From the NCBI RefSeq assembly GCF_014898175.1, contig NZ_CP062948.1, positions 620,001 to 684,000 of the forward strand: a stretch of DNA of 64,000 nt. Reading direction: 5' to 3'. The position numbers and the translations under genes are program-made. Positions 17,314 through 27,172 of the stretch are shown piece by piece. Below the pieces are notes generated by a model. That model was given only the letters and a program-made list of their open reading frames with translations, was not told the origin of the DNA and did no database searches. The first letter of the stretch is position 1, and every line of letters starts with the position of its first letter. The DNA is from Bifidobacterium lemurum (lineage in GTDB: Bacteria; Actinomycetota; Actinomycetes; Actinomycetales; Bifidobacteriaceae).

Positions 17314-17429
17314 GAGTTTGGTGTGTCCAAGTAACGCAAGCTGGCAGAATCCTTCAACAAGAGTGGCGGAATTCCGCCACTCTTAAAAACTGAAAACAGC
17401 GCTCTCTTAGGTTCGGTCACACCAAACTC
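17314..17429. repeat. Nested palindromic element with gagtttggtgtg arms
   Basis: Arms gagtttggtgtg (17314-17325) and its complement (17418-17429) enclose a perfect 26-bp palindrome at 17359-17384 (aagagtggcggaa and its complement). The outer arms are identical to those at 2993-3044. The element takes up most of the 315-bp gap between the aldo/keto reductase and the DUF2207 gene. Confidence 0.65.
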
Positions 17430-17557
17430 GTTCGCAGGCGGATTCCATGGCCTTTTGAGCGCCCATAAGGACCGCCACGGCGACAACCAGCGACATACTC
17501 GACGTAAGCCGACTACGGTACAGCGATTCACAGCGGCGGACACAGCACGAAAACCCG

Positions 17558-19798
17558 TCAACGGCCTCCGAAGGATCCACCTCCCGAGCCGCCGGAGGAG
17601 CCTCCGAAGCCGCTGCCGGAGAACGATCCGCCGGAACCGCCGGAAGACGGTGCGGCATTGGCGATGGTGGAGCGCACCTCGGCGAACCCGGCGTTGAGCT
17701 GCGCGCCGATGTCGCCGAATCCGGCCGCGAAGGAGTCCCCGCCGAATGCGAACGCGGGGCCGTCCACTCCACCGTTCGCCGCCGCTCCTGCGGCCGCGCC
17801 GGCACTATAGCCATACCAGCCGTAGGGGCGATACGACCAGTACAGCAGCGAACCGGAGGCGTAGTCATCCAGCCATGCGGGATCGGTGACCTGCGGATAG
17901 GCTTTGGCGAGTTCCTTGCCCACCCGTTCGGAGATACCGAAGGCGGCGGCGTACACCATATACCAGTCCCATAGGGCGATGTCGGCGGTGCCGCGGTCGG
18001 AGAAGTCGGAGAAATCCTGCATGTAACGTTTGAGTCCCAAGCAGCGGCCGGCATGATCCTGCCCAGATTCGGTCAGGCCAGTGTATGCGGCGCCGAATAT
18101 GCAGAACAGCGACACGGCCAATACCGGAATGCCGGAGACCAGCGCCATGGCAAGGTTGCCTTCGCTGAAGTTGACCCCCAGCATCACGAATCCGAGAATC
18201 GTCCCCAGAATCCCGCAAGCCGCCGCCTGCCCACCGATGTTGCGTGTGGCGCCCAGCAGCGCGAATTCATTGCCGCAGGCTTCAGTGAACGCCGTCAATG
18301 ATTCATGGCCGTTCTCCCACTTCTTACAGGCTTTCGCCATCTGCTTCAAGTCGAACACCGGTCCGCCCACGCGCTTGGAGATTGCGATGAACAGGTCGAG
18401 GCAGGCGCTTTCGGACTGGCTCAGCTCCATCGCCTGCCGCGTTTCGCCGTTCAAGGCAGCCGGCAGAATCACCATGGTGCTGGTCTGCTTCGCGGCGGCG
18501 AGACGATTCGCGTCAGAGCCGATCAGTCCAGCCAGACCGACCGGATTCGCCTGGCTCATATCGATGCCGACATACATGTCCGAGGGTCCCGGATAGATGG
18601 CGATGGCTTTTTTCACGGCGAGGGCGAGTACGGTGGAGGTCATCACGCGCGAATCCCGATCGCCGGCGGACGAATCGACCACATCGATCAGTCTGGCCGC
18701 GCTGGCGGGACTCATGCCGGGCGGATCGCGCCAGTATTCGAGGCCGCCTCGATATTGCGCCGCTTTCAGGGATTTGCGCACGCCGAGCAGACCAATCACG
18801 CACAACGCGACGCCGACGACCACGCTAACCACCCAGAACACCACCATCCTGATGGCATGGTCGCGCTGTCGTTCGCGCCACCGCTGTTCCTGCCGGGTTT
18901 CGTCGACTTGGAGCGCGGGCAGATAGTCGCCAGTTCCCTTACGCGCGATGGCGGAGGAATCGGCCGCGTCCCGCTCGTAGGCGGCGACCACATCAAGATA
19001 GTCGCCGGCTTTCACGTCGTAGGAGGTGAATCGCAGGGAGCCGTCGGCGGCTCGGCTGGTTTCGCTGGTGCGTTCCGTGTGCAGCCACGCCCATGACGTG
19101 TTCTCGGCGACGCCCTCTGGGAAATGCACCGTGCCGGTGACGGTGCCGATCGGCACTTGGTTCGTTGTGCCGAACGACTCCCATTGCAGGTTGACGATGT
19201 CGTCCCACGCGGTGGAGACGTCATGGAGGGTCATGGTCACATCGAATCGCAGACTGTCCGCTTCGATGGTGGCGGGGATGTTCCAGCCGATCTCGACGCT
19301 TTTGCTGCTGAACGAAGCGGTGGAATCGCCGCCGGACACGGCCAGCCCGTCCACGCCCGGCTCGTAGGGTTGCGGATTGCTTGCGCCGCTGGATATGTCG
19401 GCGATATACCAATGGTTCGCGTATTCGTTGTTCCATGTCGCGTCGCTGATGCCGCTCGGCGTCTGCGGCGCGATCTGCGTGTAGGCCTCCCCCGTGGTGA
19501 CGTTGGTGACCGAAATGTCGGAGATGTCGGTGAGATTGTCGGACTTCAGCCTGTACTGCTGGTAGAGCTGTTTCCATGGGCGGTCGCCGTCGTCGTCCGA
19601 ACGGTCGAGCAGCTTCATGTCGATATGCTGTGTGACGGTCAGGTCGCCGTTGGCGTGCACGGTGGCCTCAAGGTCGAGCGTGCGATAGCTCAAATCCGCG
19701 TCGTCCGTGCCGACGACGGCGAACAGCAAGGTTATCGCCGTCACCAGCATCGTGCCTACCAAGGCGATGACGACCGCCATTATCAGTCTCTTCTTCAT
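17558..19798 (-). CDS. DUF2207 membrane protein with Gly/Ser-rich tail
   Basis: This 746-residue protein has an N-terminal membrane segment (residues 4-28), an extracellular DUF2207-type beta domain (ADLSYRTLDLEATVHANGDL to about residue 290), a membrane segment near residues 315-340, a cytoplasmic part, two more hydrophobic segments near 530-575, and a final low-complexity tail rich in Gly and Ser (GGSGGSFSGSGFGGSSGGSG). The family is typically encoded next to LemA, as here, and is of unknown function. The pair is probably cotranscribed. Confidence 0.88.
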   Translation of the reverse strand: MKKRLIMAVVIALVGTMLVTAITLLFAVVGTDDADLSYRTLDLEATVHANGDLTVTQHIDMKLLDRSDDDGDRPWKQLYQQYRLKSDNLTDISDISVTNVTTGEAYTQIAPQTPSGISDATWNNEYANHWYIADISSGASNPQPYEPGVDGLAVSGGDSTASFSSKSVEIGWNIPATIEADSLRFDVTMTLHDVSTAWDDIVNLQWESFGTTNQVPIGTVTGTVHFPEGVAENTSWAWLHTERTSETSRAADGSLRFTSYDVKAGDYLDVVAAYERDAADSSAIARKGTGDYLPALQVDETRQEQRWRERQRDHAIRMVVFWVVSVVVGVALCVIGLLGVRKSLKAAQYRGGLEYWRDPPGMSPASAARLIDVVDSSAGDRDSRVMTSTVLALAVKKAIAIYPGPSDMYVGIDMSQANPVGLAGLIGSDANRLAAAKQTSTMVILPAALNGETRQAMELSQSESACLDLFIAISKRVGGPVFDLKQMAKACKKWENGHESLTAFTEACGNEFALLGATRNIGGQAAACGILGTILGFVMLGVNFSEGNLAMALVSGIPVLAVSLFCIFGAAYTGLTESGQDHAGRCLGLKRYMQDFSDFSDRGTADIALWDWYMVYAAAFGISERVGKELAKAYPQVTDPAWLDDYASGSLLYWSYRPYGWYGYSAGAAAGAAANGGVDGPAFAFGGDSFAAGFGDIGAQLNAGFAEVRSTIANAAPSSGGSGGSFSGSGFGGSSGGSGGGSFGGR

Positions 19799-19930
19799 GT
19801 CTCCTCATTCCCGCATTCCTGGCACGATTCCTTACCCATACCACTCGGCTGGCCAATGCACACGCCTATCCGTTGGCACAATGTGCTGCAATGACGCGGA
19901 GCATCCGTCATATCAAACGACACGCACATT

Positions 19931-19970
19931 CCGTCATGTTGAGCGAAACGTAGCGGAGTCGAAACATCTC
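19931..19970 (+). repeat. Copy of dispersed intergenic repeat
   Basis: The sequence ccgtcatgttgagcgaaacg, continuing to cggagtcgaaacatctc, is a single arm of the repeat family described at 16244-16282. It lies in the 272-bp gap between the LemA and DUF2207 genes, where I see no other feature. Confidence 0.6.
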
Positions 19971-20070
19971 GGCACCGTACGTCCACGCTCACATTCCACT
20001 CAGCTGATATCGAAAACGGAATCTCATCCGCACGGATGTCATATGACGAATGAATTCCTTCGTCAAACTG

Positions 20071-20637
20071 TTAGAACTTCACCTGAGGCACCTGACGCGC
20101 GGCCTCGTCGGCCTCGAAATACTGCGCCTGCTCGAAGTGGAACAGTCCGGCGATGATGTTGCTCGGCACCGTCTCGATGGCCGTGTTGAGTTTGAGCACC
20201 ACGTCGTTGTAGAACTGGCGAGCGTAGGCGATCTTCTCCTCCAGCACCTTGAGCTGCGACTGCAGGTCGAGGAAGTTCTGGTTGGCTTGCAGCGCCGGAT
20301 ACGCTTCGGCGGTGGCCTGCAGGTTCACCAGCGTACGGGAGAGCTGGTTTTCCGCGGTGGCGCGGTCGGCGGCGGTGGCGGAGGGATCGTTCGCCACGGA
20401 CAGTGCATTGGCGCGGGCCTGCGTGACCTCGGTGAACACGCTCGACTCGTGGGTGGCATAGCCCTTCACCGTCTCGACCAGATTGGGGATCAGATCGGCA
20501 CGCTGTTTGAGCTGCACGTCGATCTGCGCCCATCCGTTCTTCACGCGGTTCTTCAACGCGACCAGATTATTGTAGGCCGTCACGGCCCAGATCAGCACAA
20601 TCGCTATGACGGCGACCACGATAATGACTGCGATCAT
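20071..20637 (-). CDS. lemA: LemA family protein
   Basis: The 188-residue protein has one N-terminal membrane helix ([20 protein letters not shown]) with the N-terminus outside, and a helical domain starting [20 protein letters not shown] that includes [16 protein letters not shown], the LemA signature. The role of the family is unclear; it often accompanies DUF2207 proteins in the envelope. ATG at 20637 follows AAAGGAG; a GTG two codons upstream is possible but overlaps that site. It is the first gene of the LemA/DUF2207 pair. Confidence 0.93.
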   Translation of the reverse strand: MIAVIIVVAVIAIVLIWAVTAYNNLVALKNRVKNGWAQIDVQLKQRADLIPNLVETVKGYATHESSVFTEVTQARANALSVANDPSATAADRATAENQLSRTLVNLQATAEAYPALQANQNFLDLQSQLKVLEEKIAYARQFYNDVVLKLNTAIETVPSNIIAGLFHFEQAQYFEADEAARQVPQVKF

Positions 20638-20710
20638 GAGCACTCCTTTGTTCGATCAGCTCAATTCGTCCCATTCTCCCAGCACGTCGGTACGAACCGC
20701 AGCCTCAAAA

Positions 20711-20786
20711 ACAACGCTTTAACCATAGGGGGTATATACGGCTACGGAATCAAGCCATTTTGGAAGCCGAGTGGTTAAAGCGTTGT
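20711..20786. repeat. 15-bp inverted repeat with aacgctttaacca arms
   Basis: The arms acaacgctttaacca (20711-20725) and its exact complement (20772-20786) enclose 46 bases that hold gccattttggaagcc-like short dyads. It lies between the LemA start and the pnp terminator. A close relative (one base different in the arm) is found at 31004-31087. Confidence 0.6.
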
Positions 20787-20816
20787 AGAGCAGAGCGTCC
20801 GACGCCGGCAAATACA

Positions 20817-20845
20817 AGAAAACCCGCCATAGCGGCGGGTTTTCT
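20817..20845 (-). terminator. Rho-independent terminator of pnp
   Basis: A 12-bp perfect stem (agaaaacccgcc, 20817-20828, with 20834-20845) and a five-base loop lie 20 bp after the pnp stop. The T-rich right arm on the minus strand (gggttttctt) completes an intrinsic terminator. Confidence 0.85.
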
Positions 20846-20865
20846 CATCACACTTTACCGATCAA

Positions 20866-23532
20866 TCAGTCCTCGAACGGATCGAAGTCACGACGGACGC
20901 GGCGACGCGGACGCTCGGAACGCTCCTCACGCTCGGAACGGTAGTCGTCGTAGTTGTCGTCGGTGGCGTAGCGCGGGTTGCGGTCGGAGCCACGGCCACG
21001 GCCGGAGGAACGACGCTCGTCACGATCGGAGCGGTCATCGCGATCGGCAGAGCGGCGGCGACGCGGACGATCATCGAAATCATCATCACGATCATCGGAA
21101 CGACGACGACGCGGACGATCGTCATAATCACGATCGATATCGTCGTAGTCGCGCTCGGCGCGGCGGCGACGCGGACGATCATCGAAATCATCATCACGAT
21201 CATCGGAACGACGACGACGCGGACGATCGTCATAATCACGATCGGAACGCTCGCGACGTCCACCACGACGGTCGTCGCGACCGCCGCGCTCACCACGGTC
21301 GCGGCCACCACGGCCGGCACCGGATTCCTGATCCTCGAAGCCGGGGATGGCGAGCGAGATCTTGCCGCGGTCGTCGACGCCCTGGACGATCACCTCGACG
21401 GAATCGCCTTCCTTGAGCACGTCCTCGACGGCGTCGATACGCTCACCGTTGGCGAGGTTGCGGATCTGCGAGATGTGCAGCAGACCGTCGGTGCCCGGGG
21501 TGAGGTTCACGAACGCGCCGAACGACGTGGTCTTGACGACCTTGCCGTTGTAGGTCTCGCCGGCTTCCGGCACATGCGGGTTGGCGATCTGGTCGATGAT
21601 CTCCTTGGCCTTCTCGGCGGCCTCGCCGCCTTCGGAGGAGATGTAGACGGTGCCGTCGTCCTCGATCGCGATCTCGGCGCCGGTGTCTTCCTGGATCTGG
21701 TTGATCATCTTGCCCTTGGGTCCGATGATCTCGCCGATCTTGTCCACCGGCACGGTGGTGGTGATGATGCGCGGAGCGAACTCGCTCATCTCGGACGGTC
21801 CGTCGATGCACTCGTTGATGAGTTCGAGGATCGTGGTGCGAGCCTCCTTGGCCTGCTGCAGGGCGGCGGCCAGGATGTCGGCGGGGATGCCGTCGAGCTT
21901 GGTGTCGAGCTGCAGGGCGGTGATGAACTCGGAGGTGCCGGCCACCTTGAAGTCCATGTCGCCGAACGCGTCCTCGGCACCCAGGATGTCGGTCAGGGTC
22001 TTGAAGATATGCTGGCCGTCCACATCGCCGGATACCAGGCCCATGGCGATGCCCGCGACCGGTGCCTTCAGCGGCACGCCGGCGGCGAGCAGGGACAGGG
22101 TGGAGGCGCACACGGAACCCATGGAGGTCGAACCGTTGGAGCCGAGGGCCTCGGAGACCTGACGGATCGCGTAGGGGAATTCCTCGCGGCCGGGCAGCAC
22201 CGGCACGATGGCCTTCTCGGCGAGGGCGCCGTGGCCGATCTCGCGACGCTTCGGGGAGCCGACGCGGCCGGTCTCACCGGTGGAGTACGGCGGCATCTCG
22301 TAGTTGTGCATGTAGCGCTTGGACTGCGGTCCGGAAAGCGCGTCGATCTGCTGCTCCATCTTGAGCATGTTCAGCGTGGTCACGCCTAGAATCTGGGTTT
22401 CGCCGCGCTGGAACAGGGCGGAACCGTGCACGCGAGGCACCACGTCGACCTCGGCCGACAGGGTGCGGATGTCGCGCAGGCCACGGCCGTCGATGCGGTA
22501 GTCCTCGGTGAGGATGCGGCGACGGACGATCTGGCGCTGTAGCTCCTTGAACGCGTTGCCGATCTCCTTCTCCTTCTCGGCATCGTCCATATCCGCGAAT
22601 TCGCCAGCGAGGGTTTCCTTCACAGTCGCCTTGATCTCGGCGATGCGGTCCTGACGCGGCAGCTTCTCCGCGATGGTCAGGGCGGCGTCGAGGTCGGCGT
22701 GGGCGATCTCATCGATGCGGGCGTACAGCGCGTCGGTGTACTCCGGGAAGAGCGGGAACTCCTTGGTTTCCTTGGCGGCGATGGCCTTGAGCTCGGCCTG
22801 GGCCTCGCAGATCACCTTGATGAACGGCTTGGCGGCTTCCAGACCACCGGCGACGACTTCCTCGTCCGGCTTGATCTGGCCCTCCTCGTAGATGAGCTGC
22901 CAAGCGTTCTTGCCGGCACCGGCCTCGATCATGGCGATGGCGACATCACCGTTCTCGACCACACGGCCGGCGACCACGATCTCGAACACGGCACGGTCAC
23001 GCTCGCTCCAACGCGGGAAGGCGACCCACTGGCCGTCGATCAGCGCCAGACGCACACCGGAGACCGGACCCGCGAACGGCAGACCGGAGATCATGGTGGA
23101 GGCGGAGGCGGCGTTCAGCGCGATCACATCGTAGGCGTCCTCAGGGTTCACGGCGAGGACGGTTTCCACGACCTGCACCTCGTTGCGCAGCGTGTGCGGG
23201 AACAGCGGGCGCAGCGGGCGGTCGATGATGCGGCAGGCCAGAATGGCCTCGGACGAGGGACGACCCTCGCGACGGAAGAACGAGCCGGGGATCTTGCCGG
23301 CGGCGTACATCTTCTCTTCCACGTCGACGGTCAGCGGGAAGAAGTCGTAGTTCTCCTTCGGGCTGGAGCCGGCGGTGGTGGTGCTCAGCACCATGGAATC
23401 GTCGTCAAGATAGGCGGCGACGGCACCGTCGGCCTGCTGGGCGAGGCGTCCGGTCTCGAAGCGCAGCGTGCGCTTGCCGAATGATCCATTGTCGATTACG
23501 GCCTCAACGGCCTTGATTTCGGGACCCTCCAT
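20866..23532 (-). CDS. pnp: Polyribonucleotide nucleotidyltransferase
   Basis: PNPase degrades RNA 3' to 5' using phosphate and can add tails; it is the core exoribonuclease of actinobacteria. The 888-residue protein has two RNase PH-like domains ([20 protein letters not shown] near residue 80; [14 protein letters not shown] near 375), the KH domain ([20 protein letters not shown] near 600) and an S1 domain ([19 protein letters not shown] near 665). The last 150 residues are Arg/Asp repeats ([20 protein letters not shown]), an RNA-binding tail found in actinobacteria. ATG at 23532 follows AAGGAGG. The gene lies downstream of rpsO with a terminator-like hairpin between them. Confidence 0.97.
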   Translation of the reverse strand: MEGPEIKAVEAVIDNGSFGKRTLRFETGRLAQQADGAVAAYLDDDSMVLSTTTAGSSPKENYDFFPLTVDVEEKMYAAGKIPGSFFRREGRPSSEAILACRIIDRPLRPLFPHTLRNEVQVVETVLAVNPEDAYDVIALNAASASTMISGLPFAGPVSGVRLALIDGQWVAFPRWSERDRAVFEIVVAGRVVENGDVAIAMIEAGAGKNAWQLIYEEGQIKPDEEVVAGGLEAAKPFIKVICEAQAELKAIAAKETKEFPLFPEYTDALYARIDEIAHADLDAALTIAEKLPRQDRIAEIKATVKETLAGEFADMDDAEKEKEIGNAFKELQRQIVRRRILTEDYRIDGRGLRDIRTLSAEVDVVPRVHGSALFQRGETQILGVTTLNMLKMEQQIDALSGPQSKRYMHNYEMPPYSTGETGRVGSPKRREIGHGALAEKAIVPVLPGREEFPYAIRQVSEALGSNGSTSMGSVCASTLSLLAAGVPLKAPVAGIAMGLVSGDVDGQHIFKTLTDILGAEDAFGDMDFKVAGTSEFITALQLDTKLDGIPADILAAALQQAKEARTTILELINECIDGPSEMSEFAPRIITTTVPVDKIGEIIGPKGKMINQIQEDTGAEIAIEDDGTVYISSEGGEAAEKAKEIIDQIANPHVPEAGETYNGKVVKTTSFGAFVNLTPGTDGLLHISQIRNLANGERIDAVEDVLKEGDSVEVIVQGVDDRGKISLAIPGFEDQESGAGRGGRDRGERGGRDDRRGGRRERSDRDYDDRPRRRRSDDRDDDFDDRPRRRRAERDYDDIDRDYDDRPRRRRSDDRDDDFDDRPRRRRSADRDDRSDRDERRSSGRGRGSDRNPRYATDDNYDDYRSEREERSERPRRRVRRDFDPFED
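21052..21244. repeat. Perfect 85-bp direct repeat inside pnp
   Basis: Bases 21052-21136 and 21160-21244 are identical and lie 108 bp (36 codons) apart, encoding the Arg/Asp tail repeats. Perfect identity at the DNA level points to a recent duplication or ongoing slippage. Confidence 0.85.
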
Positions 23533-23832
23533 AGGGTTCCTCCTTCTGTTTTCTTATTCCTTAGCTATCGATGTCCTCTTCAGCGGACGTCACATGTCTG
23601 CGCGGCCCCTTGGCCGTTGTTCCTCCGTCAAACCCTCTGTCTGATCCCTGCCGGCCGTCGTTCTGGCCGTTCCTCTCGCGAGTGGCATCGGCCTCTCGCC
23701 TCATGCTCGCAGAGCCATCGTCCTGTCTTCATTCGGATCACATGCGACATGCACCTGACGTGCGTTTACGGGACACCCGGCCGCGGCCGGTATGGTCCCG
23801 TCATCTTCAGTTGTGGATTCAGTTATGTAAAA
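23533..23832. promoter_or_regulatory. 300-bp leader of pnp
   Basis: No gene is visible. The stretch lies between the rpsO terminator and pnp and presumably holds the pnp promoter and a long leader. PNPase often controls its own mRNA through such leaders in enterobacteria; nothing in the sequence proves it here. Confidence 0.35.
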
Positions 23833-23862
23833 CGCCCGAGCGCCAATCGCGGCACTCGGGCG
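23833..23862 (-). terminator. Terminator after rpsO
   Basis: Arms cgcccgagcgcc (23833-23844) and ggcactcgggcg (23851-23862) pair with one mismatch around six bases. On the minus strand the stem is followed by gttttac. It starts nine bases after the rpsO stop. Confidence 0.8.
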
Positions 23863-23870
23863 GAAGATTA

Positions 23871-24140
23871 CTAGCGGCGCAGACCCAGCTTCTCGATGAG
23901 CGCACGGTAACGCTCGATGTCGTTCTTCTTGAGGTAGTCAAGCAGACGACGGCGGGAACCGATCATGAGCTGCATGCCACGACGGGAGTGGTGGTCGTGC
24001 TTGTGCTCCTTCAGGTGCTCGGTCAGGTCGGAGATTCGCTTGGACAGCAGCGCGACCTGGACCTCCGGGGAGCCGGTGTCGCCTTCGTGCGTCGCGTACT
24101 TGGTAATGATTTCGTTCTTTTCCTCAGCCGTCAGTGCCAC
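23871..24140 (-). CDS. rpsO: 30S ribosomal protein S15
   Basis: S15 binds 16S rRNA and nucleates assembly of the 30S platform. The start is GTG at 24140, after AAGGAGG; it gives 89 residues, the exact family length ([39 protein letters not shown]). A short perfect hairpin lies 33 bases upstream in the leader. Confidence 0.97.
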   Translation of the reverse strand: MALTAEEKNEIITKYATHEGDTGSPEVQVALLSKRISDLTEHLKEHKHDHHSRRGMQLMIGSRRRLLDYLKKNDIERYRALIEKLGLRR

Positions 24141-24172
24141 GGCATCCTCCTTATGGTCGTTGCGCGGTGCTC

Positions 24173-24187
24173 CGAGCACGGTGCTCG
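24173..24187 (-). promoter_or_regulatory. Hairpin in rpsO leader
   Basis: A 7-bp perfect inverted repeat around one base (cgagcac g gtgctcg) lies in the presumed leader of rpsO. A TATAGT-like box is found at 24228-24233 on the minus strand. S15 represses its own translation by binding leader structures in several bacteria, so this is a candidate site. Confidence 0.35.
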
Positions 24188-24266
24188 TAGCGCTCTCTAT
24201 CCGCGGGCGAAATTACGCCAAAGGGAGACTATACGCGAGGGCCGGGACTTGGGGCGGGTGCCGCGC

Positions 24267-25052
24267 TCACACCGTGTTGAGCAGGCCGCCGAACAGCACG
24301 ATCAGCAGCGCCGCGAATTCCAGCACGAAAAAGAGGATGAACGACGACCAGCTGCGTGTGAGCACGTTGAACGGCGAATCCTTCTTGATCACCACCAGCA
24401 GGCCCACCCATAGGACGGCGAATACGGCCACTCCCGCGCCGGCGGCGAGGATGCCCAGATTGGCGGCGTTCGCAAGGCCCGAATGCTCGCCGTAGACCAC
24501 ATAGGTGGAATACCAGAAGTTGGTTTTGAGAATGCATAGGCCGGCCACGAACTGTTCGCATGCGAGCCCGACCACGAACACGATCAGCCATGGCCAGGAG
24601 GGCGAGACGACCACCGCCATCGCCAATCCCACGAAGGTCACCACGGTGACGGCCCAACTCACCAAGGCGATGCCGCGCGGGTCGATGCCGCTCAGATGCG
24701 CCACCAGCCAGGCGGTGTTGTTCACGGCGAGCGTGCGGCCCAGCCAGTAGGGACCGATGATGGCGGCCAGCACCGTCAGGATGTAGGCCGCCCAACGCGC
24801 GGGATGCGCGCGGCGACGGCCGATATCCGCCAATGACAGGTCGGATTCGGGGATCGAGGACGCACTGACTTTCGCTTTGATGGCTCTAGGTTCCGCGGTT
24901 TTCGCCACGTCGGTCGGCGATTCGGCGGTTGCGGCCAAGACGTTCGCGTCCGAAACGCTCGTGTCCGCATTGGTCGAAGCCACATCGGTCGGCGTTCCGG
25001 CAGCCGATGCCGCTCCGATCGCATTCGTGGTCTCGTTCATGCCGTCCACCAT
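24267..25052 (-). CDS. Hypothetical membrane protein, Ala/Thr-rich N-terminus
   Basis: I do not recognise the family. The first 80 residues are rich in Ala, Thr, Asp and Ser and should be disordered and cytoplasmic. A basic stretch (GRRRAHPARW) leads into five or six hydrophobic segments between residues 88 and 261 (AAYILTVLAAIIGPYWLG, VSWAVTVVTFVGLAMAVVV, WLIVFVVGLACEQFVAGLCI, a Gly/Ala-rich one, and SFILFFVLEFAALLIVLFGG). ATG at 25052 follows AAGGGG; ATG at 25040 is in frame. It is alone between rpsO and the divergent Fic gene. Confidence 0.6.
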   Translation of the reverse strand: MVDGMNETTNAIGAASAAGTPTDVASTNADTSVSDANVLAATAESPTDVAKTAEPRAIKAKVSASSIPESDLSLADIGRRRAHPARWAAYILTVLAAIIGPYWLGRTLAVNNTAWLVAHLSGIDPRGIALVSWAVTVVTFVGLAMAVVVSPSWPWLIVFVVGLACEQFVAGLCILKTNFWYSTYVVYGEHSGLANAANLGILAAGAGVAVFAVLWVGLLVVIKKDSPFNVLTRSWSSFILFFVLEFAALLIVLFGGLLNTV

Positions 25053-25250
25053 GGAAACCCCTTGCCGCGCGTTCCGTTCGTTGTGCTGTGACTACGATAC
25101 CCCGCCCATCGGGAAAATCAATCGCCCCGCAGGATGAGTCGCGGCGGCCCCAATCGCGAGCCGTCGTTGCCACTCCGTACAGGGAAGCATACGAGCAGTC
25201 CCATTGTTCCTCGGAACATTAAATCACCCGAACAACGAACAATACCCACA

Positions 25251-25287
25251 CTCTATTGTTCCTTTTGCCGCAAAAGGAACAATAGAG
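25251..25287. promoter_or_regulatory. 17-bp-arm palindrome upstream of fic
   Basis: The arms ctctattgttccttttg (25251-25267) and its exact complement (25271-25287) surround three bases. Half sites of the same word (attgttcc at 25203-25210; ggaacaat at 25328-25335) flank it. A TAGAAT box at 25303-25308 places the palindrome over the -35 region of the Fic gene, so it looks like an operator. Confidence 0.65.
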
Positions 25288-25340
25288 CACCGAACAAGCT
25301 TATAGAATAGGTTCTTAAGGTGCGGAAGGAACAATAGGAA

Positions 25341-26609
25341 ATGGACTACAAGACCATAAGACAGACGATCCACGTCGGCAATTCCACGGAACGCCCGCAG
25401 GACGCCGCCGAACGCGAGTACGAAGAGCGGCTCCGCGGATGGAGCACGTTCCGCTCCGGCATCACGCTGCGCGGACACGAGGCGTTCGTCGTCAACTTCC
25501 GCGAGCTCGCCACCATAGCCGACGCGATCCGCGAACGGGAGCACGACGTCGAATCACTGTGGGACGGCCTGCCGCCGATCGCGAAGCACGCCTATCTCAT
25601 GGACCTGATAGGCAACGAGATGGAAAGCACGAACGACATCGAGGGCGTGCGCTCCACCCGCAAGGAGATCAGCGAGGCGCTCGAGGCGGCGCTGAACGAC
25701 GGACCGAACAAACGGTTCAGCGAGTTCGCGAAGCTGTTCCTCACTCTGAACTCCGAAGATCCGAAAGACTACGCGCCGCCCGAGACCCTCGAGGACATCA
25801 GAGACATCTACGACCGCGTCGTGGCCGGAGAGCTTTCCGATGAGGACAGGCCGGACGGCGAGCTCTTCCGCTCCGGGCCCGTGTACATCGACGACCCGTC
25901 CTCGAACCGGCGCATACACGCCGGCATCACACCGGAATCGGAGATCAAGGTGCTGCTCACGCAATGGCTGGCCCTGCTGCGGAACCGGAGCGTGCCGCCG
26001 CTCGTCAGGGCCGCGATGTGCCATTTCGCGTTCGAGTACATCCACCCGTTCTACGACGGCAACGGCAGGACGGGACGATTCCTGTTCGCCCTGCAGCTCA
26101 GACAGCATCTGAGCGTGCCCACCGCCATCAGCCTCAGTCCGGTCATCTCGGACGGCAAGGACCGCTACTACAAGGCGTTCGAGGATGCGCAGCATCCGTT
26201 GAACTGCCGCGATGCGAGCCTGTTCGCCTACCGGATGCTGAAATTCGTGGCCGACGCGCAGAAACGCATCATCGACGACCTGTCCGAGAAACAGGCAAGA
26301 CTCGCGGCGGCGGCCACGATGTACGAGCCGCTGCGCACGGACGCCGGACACAACGACACCGAATCGAATATCGTGTTCTTCCTCATACAGGAGGAGCTGT
26401 TCGGGGAATCCCCGCACCGCATCACCAGAGGACAGGTGGAGCAGACCCTGCACGCCGGACGCAAACGCGTCAACAACGCTCTGGAACGACTCGAAAGAGA
26501 CGGATTAATCACGCACACCGGGCAACGCCCCGCCTATTATTCCCTCACCGACGAATATCGGGACCTGCTGCTGCCTGGCACGGACACCGAAGATGCCGGC
26601 AGCCGCTAG
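25341..26609 (+). CDS. Fic family protein with C-terminal winged helix
   Basis: Fic proteins transfer AMP or related groups from nucleotides to target proteins. The catalytic motif HPFYDGNGRTGR is complete near residue 236. An inhibitory motif of the (S/T)xxxE(G/N) type is seen upstream (TNDIEG near residue 98), so activity is probably self-restrained. The last 70 residues form a winged-helix domain (ITRGQVEQTLHAGRKRVNNA, LERDGLI), which suggests DNA binding. The 422-residue size fits the large class of Fic proteins with DNA-binding tails. A strong promoter dyad and its half sites suggest self-regulation. The gene lies beyond the 3' end of a tRNA gene, a common place for acquired DNA. Confidence 0.92.
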   Translation: MDYKTIRQTIHVGNSTERPQDAAEREYEERLRGWSTFRSGITLRGHEAFVVNFRELATIADAIREREHDVESLWDGLPPIAKHAYLMDLIGNEMESTNDIEGVRSTRKEISEALEAALNDGPNKRFSEFAKLFLTLNSEDPKDYAPPETLEDIRDIYDRVVAGELSDEDRPDGELFRSGPVYIDDPSSNRRIHAGITPESEIKVLLTQWLALLRNRSVPPLVRAAMCHFAFEYIHPFYDGNGRTGRFLFALQLRQHLSVPTAISLSPVISDGKDRYYKAFEDAQHPLNCRDASLFAYRMLKFVADAQKRIIDDLSEKQARLAAAATMYEPLRTDAGHNDTESNIVFFLIQEELFGESPHRITRGQVEQTLHAGRKRVNNALERLERDGLITHTGQRPAYYSLTDEYRDLLLPGTDTEDAGSR

Positions 26610-26700
26610 AATCACACCAGCGACCGAGCCGATGACCTTGGCGGTCACGATTCGAGCGTTATCCTTAGGCCTCCTTCGCGGGGTTTACGGGGTGCGATAG

Positions 26701-26724
26701 AGGTCACCTTATAGGTCACCTTAA
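26701..26724. repeat. Tandem 12-bp repeat near tRNA-Gly
   Basis: The word aggtcaccttat is followed at once by aggtcaccttaa. It lies about 110 bp beyond the tRNA 3' end. The rest of the gap 26610-26836 shows no gene. Confidence 0.5.
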
Positions 26725-26836
26725 TGTGGTGTAAATAGGCGCTAAACGGCAAAAACTCGCATGCGCGATTGCGCCGCGGTCTGCTGGTGGGGTGCCGAAA
26801 ACCGTTGGAATCATTGGGGTTTCGGAAGGAAAAAAG

Positions 26837-26910
26837 TGGAGCGGATGACGGGAATCGAACCCGCGTAATCAGTTTGGAAGACTGAGGCTCTACCATTGAG
26901 CTACATCCGC
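26837..26910 (-). tRNA. tRNA-Gly (anticodon UCC)
   Basis: Read on the minus strand from 26910, the acceptor stem GCGGATG pairs with CATCCGC, the D arm is GCTCAATGGTAGAGC, the anticodon loop is CTTCCAA with anticodon TCC, and the T arm holds GGGTTCGATTCCC. The discriminator base is T and CCA is encoded at 26839-26837. The fold is complete. Confidence 0.95.
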
Positions 26911-26936
26911 AAGGTGTCGCTTTTGGCGACTTGGCT

Positions 26937-26964
26937 ATTATACATAAGTCCGGACGCCACGCAA
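26937..26964 (-). promoter_or_regulatory. Promoter of tRNA-Gly
   Basis: On the minus strand TTGCGT (26964-26959) and TATAAT (26942-26937) are 16 bp apart. Transcription would start about 18 bases before the tRNA. The rest of the gap to birA (26965-27172) shows no feature. Confidence 0.75.
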
Positions 26965-27172
26965 CCGGCGCGCCCGCATATCGTTCGAACGTGTGTCGTG
27001 AGGACACGGATTGGAAGCGCCGCCCAGCACACGGTGGCAAACGGAGCATAACGCACTCCCAACGCCGCCGGCCGCTAAAACAACATATGCCGCTCCGCCC
27101 GCGACACCCCAGCAGCCGCACATCGGGTTCCGTCCGAGATACGCAGAAAAGCTTGGCCCACAACGGCCGCGA

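Noticed and set aside
20866..21320. Separate small gene opposite or within the pnp tail
   Set aside because: The Val/Ile- or His/Arg-rich frames are out-of-frame readings of the Arg/Asp repeat.
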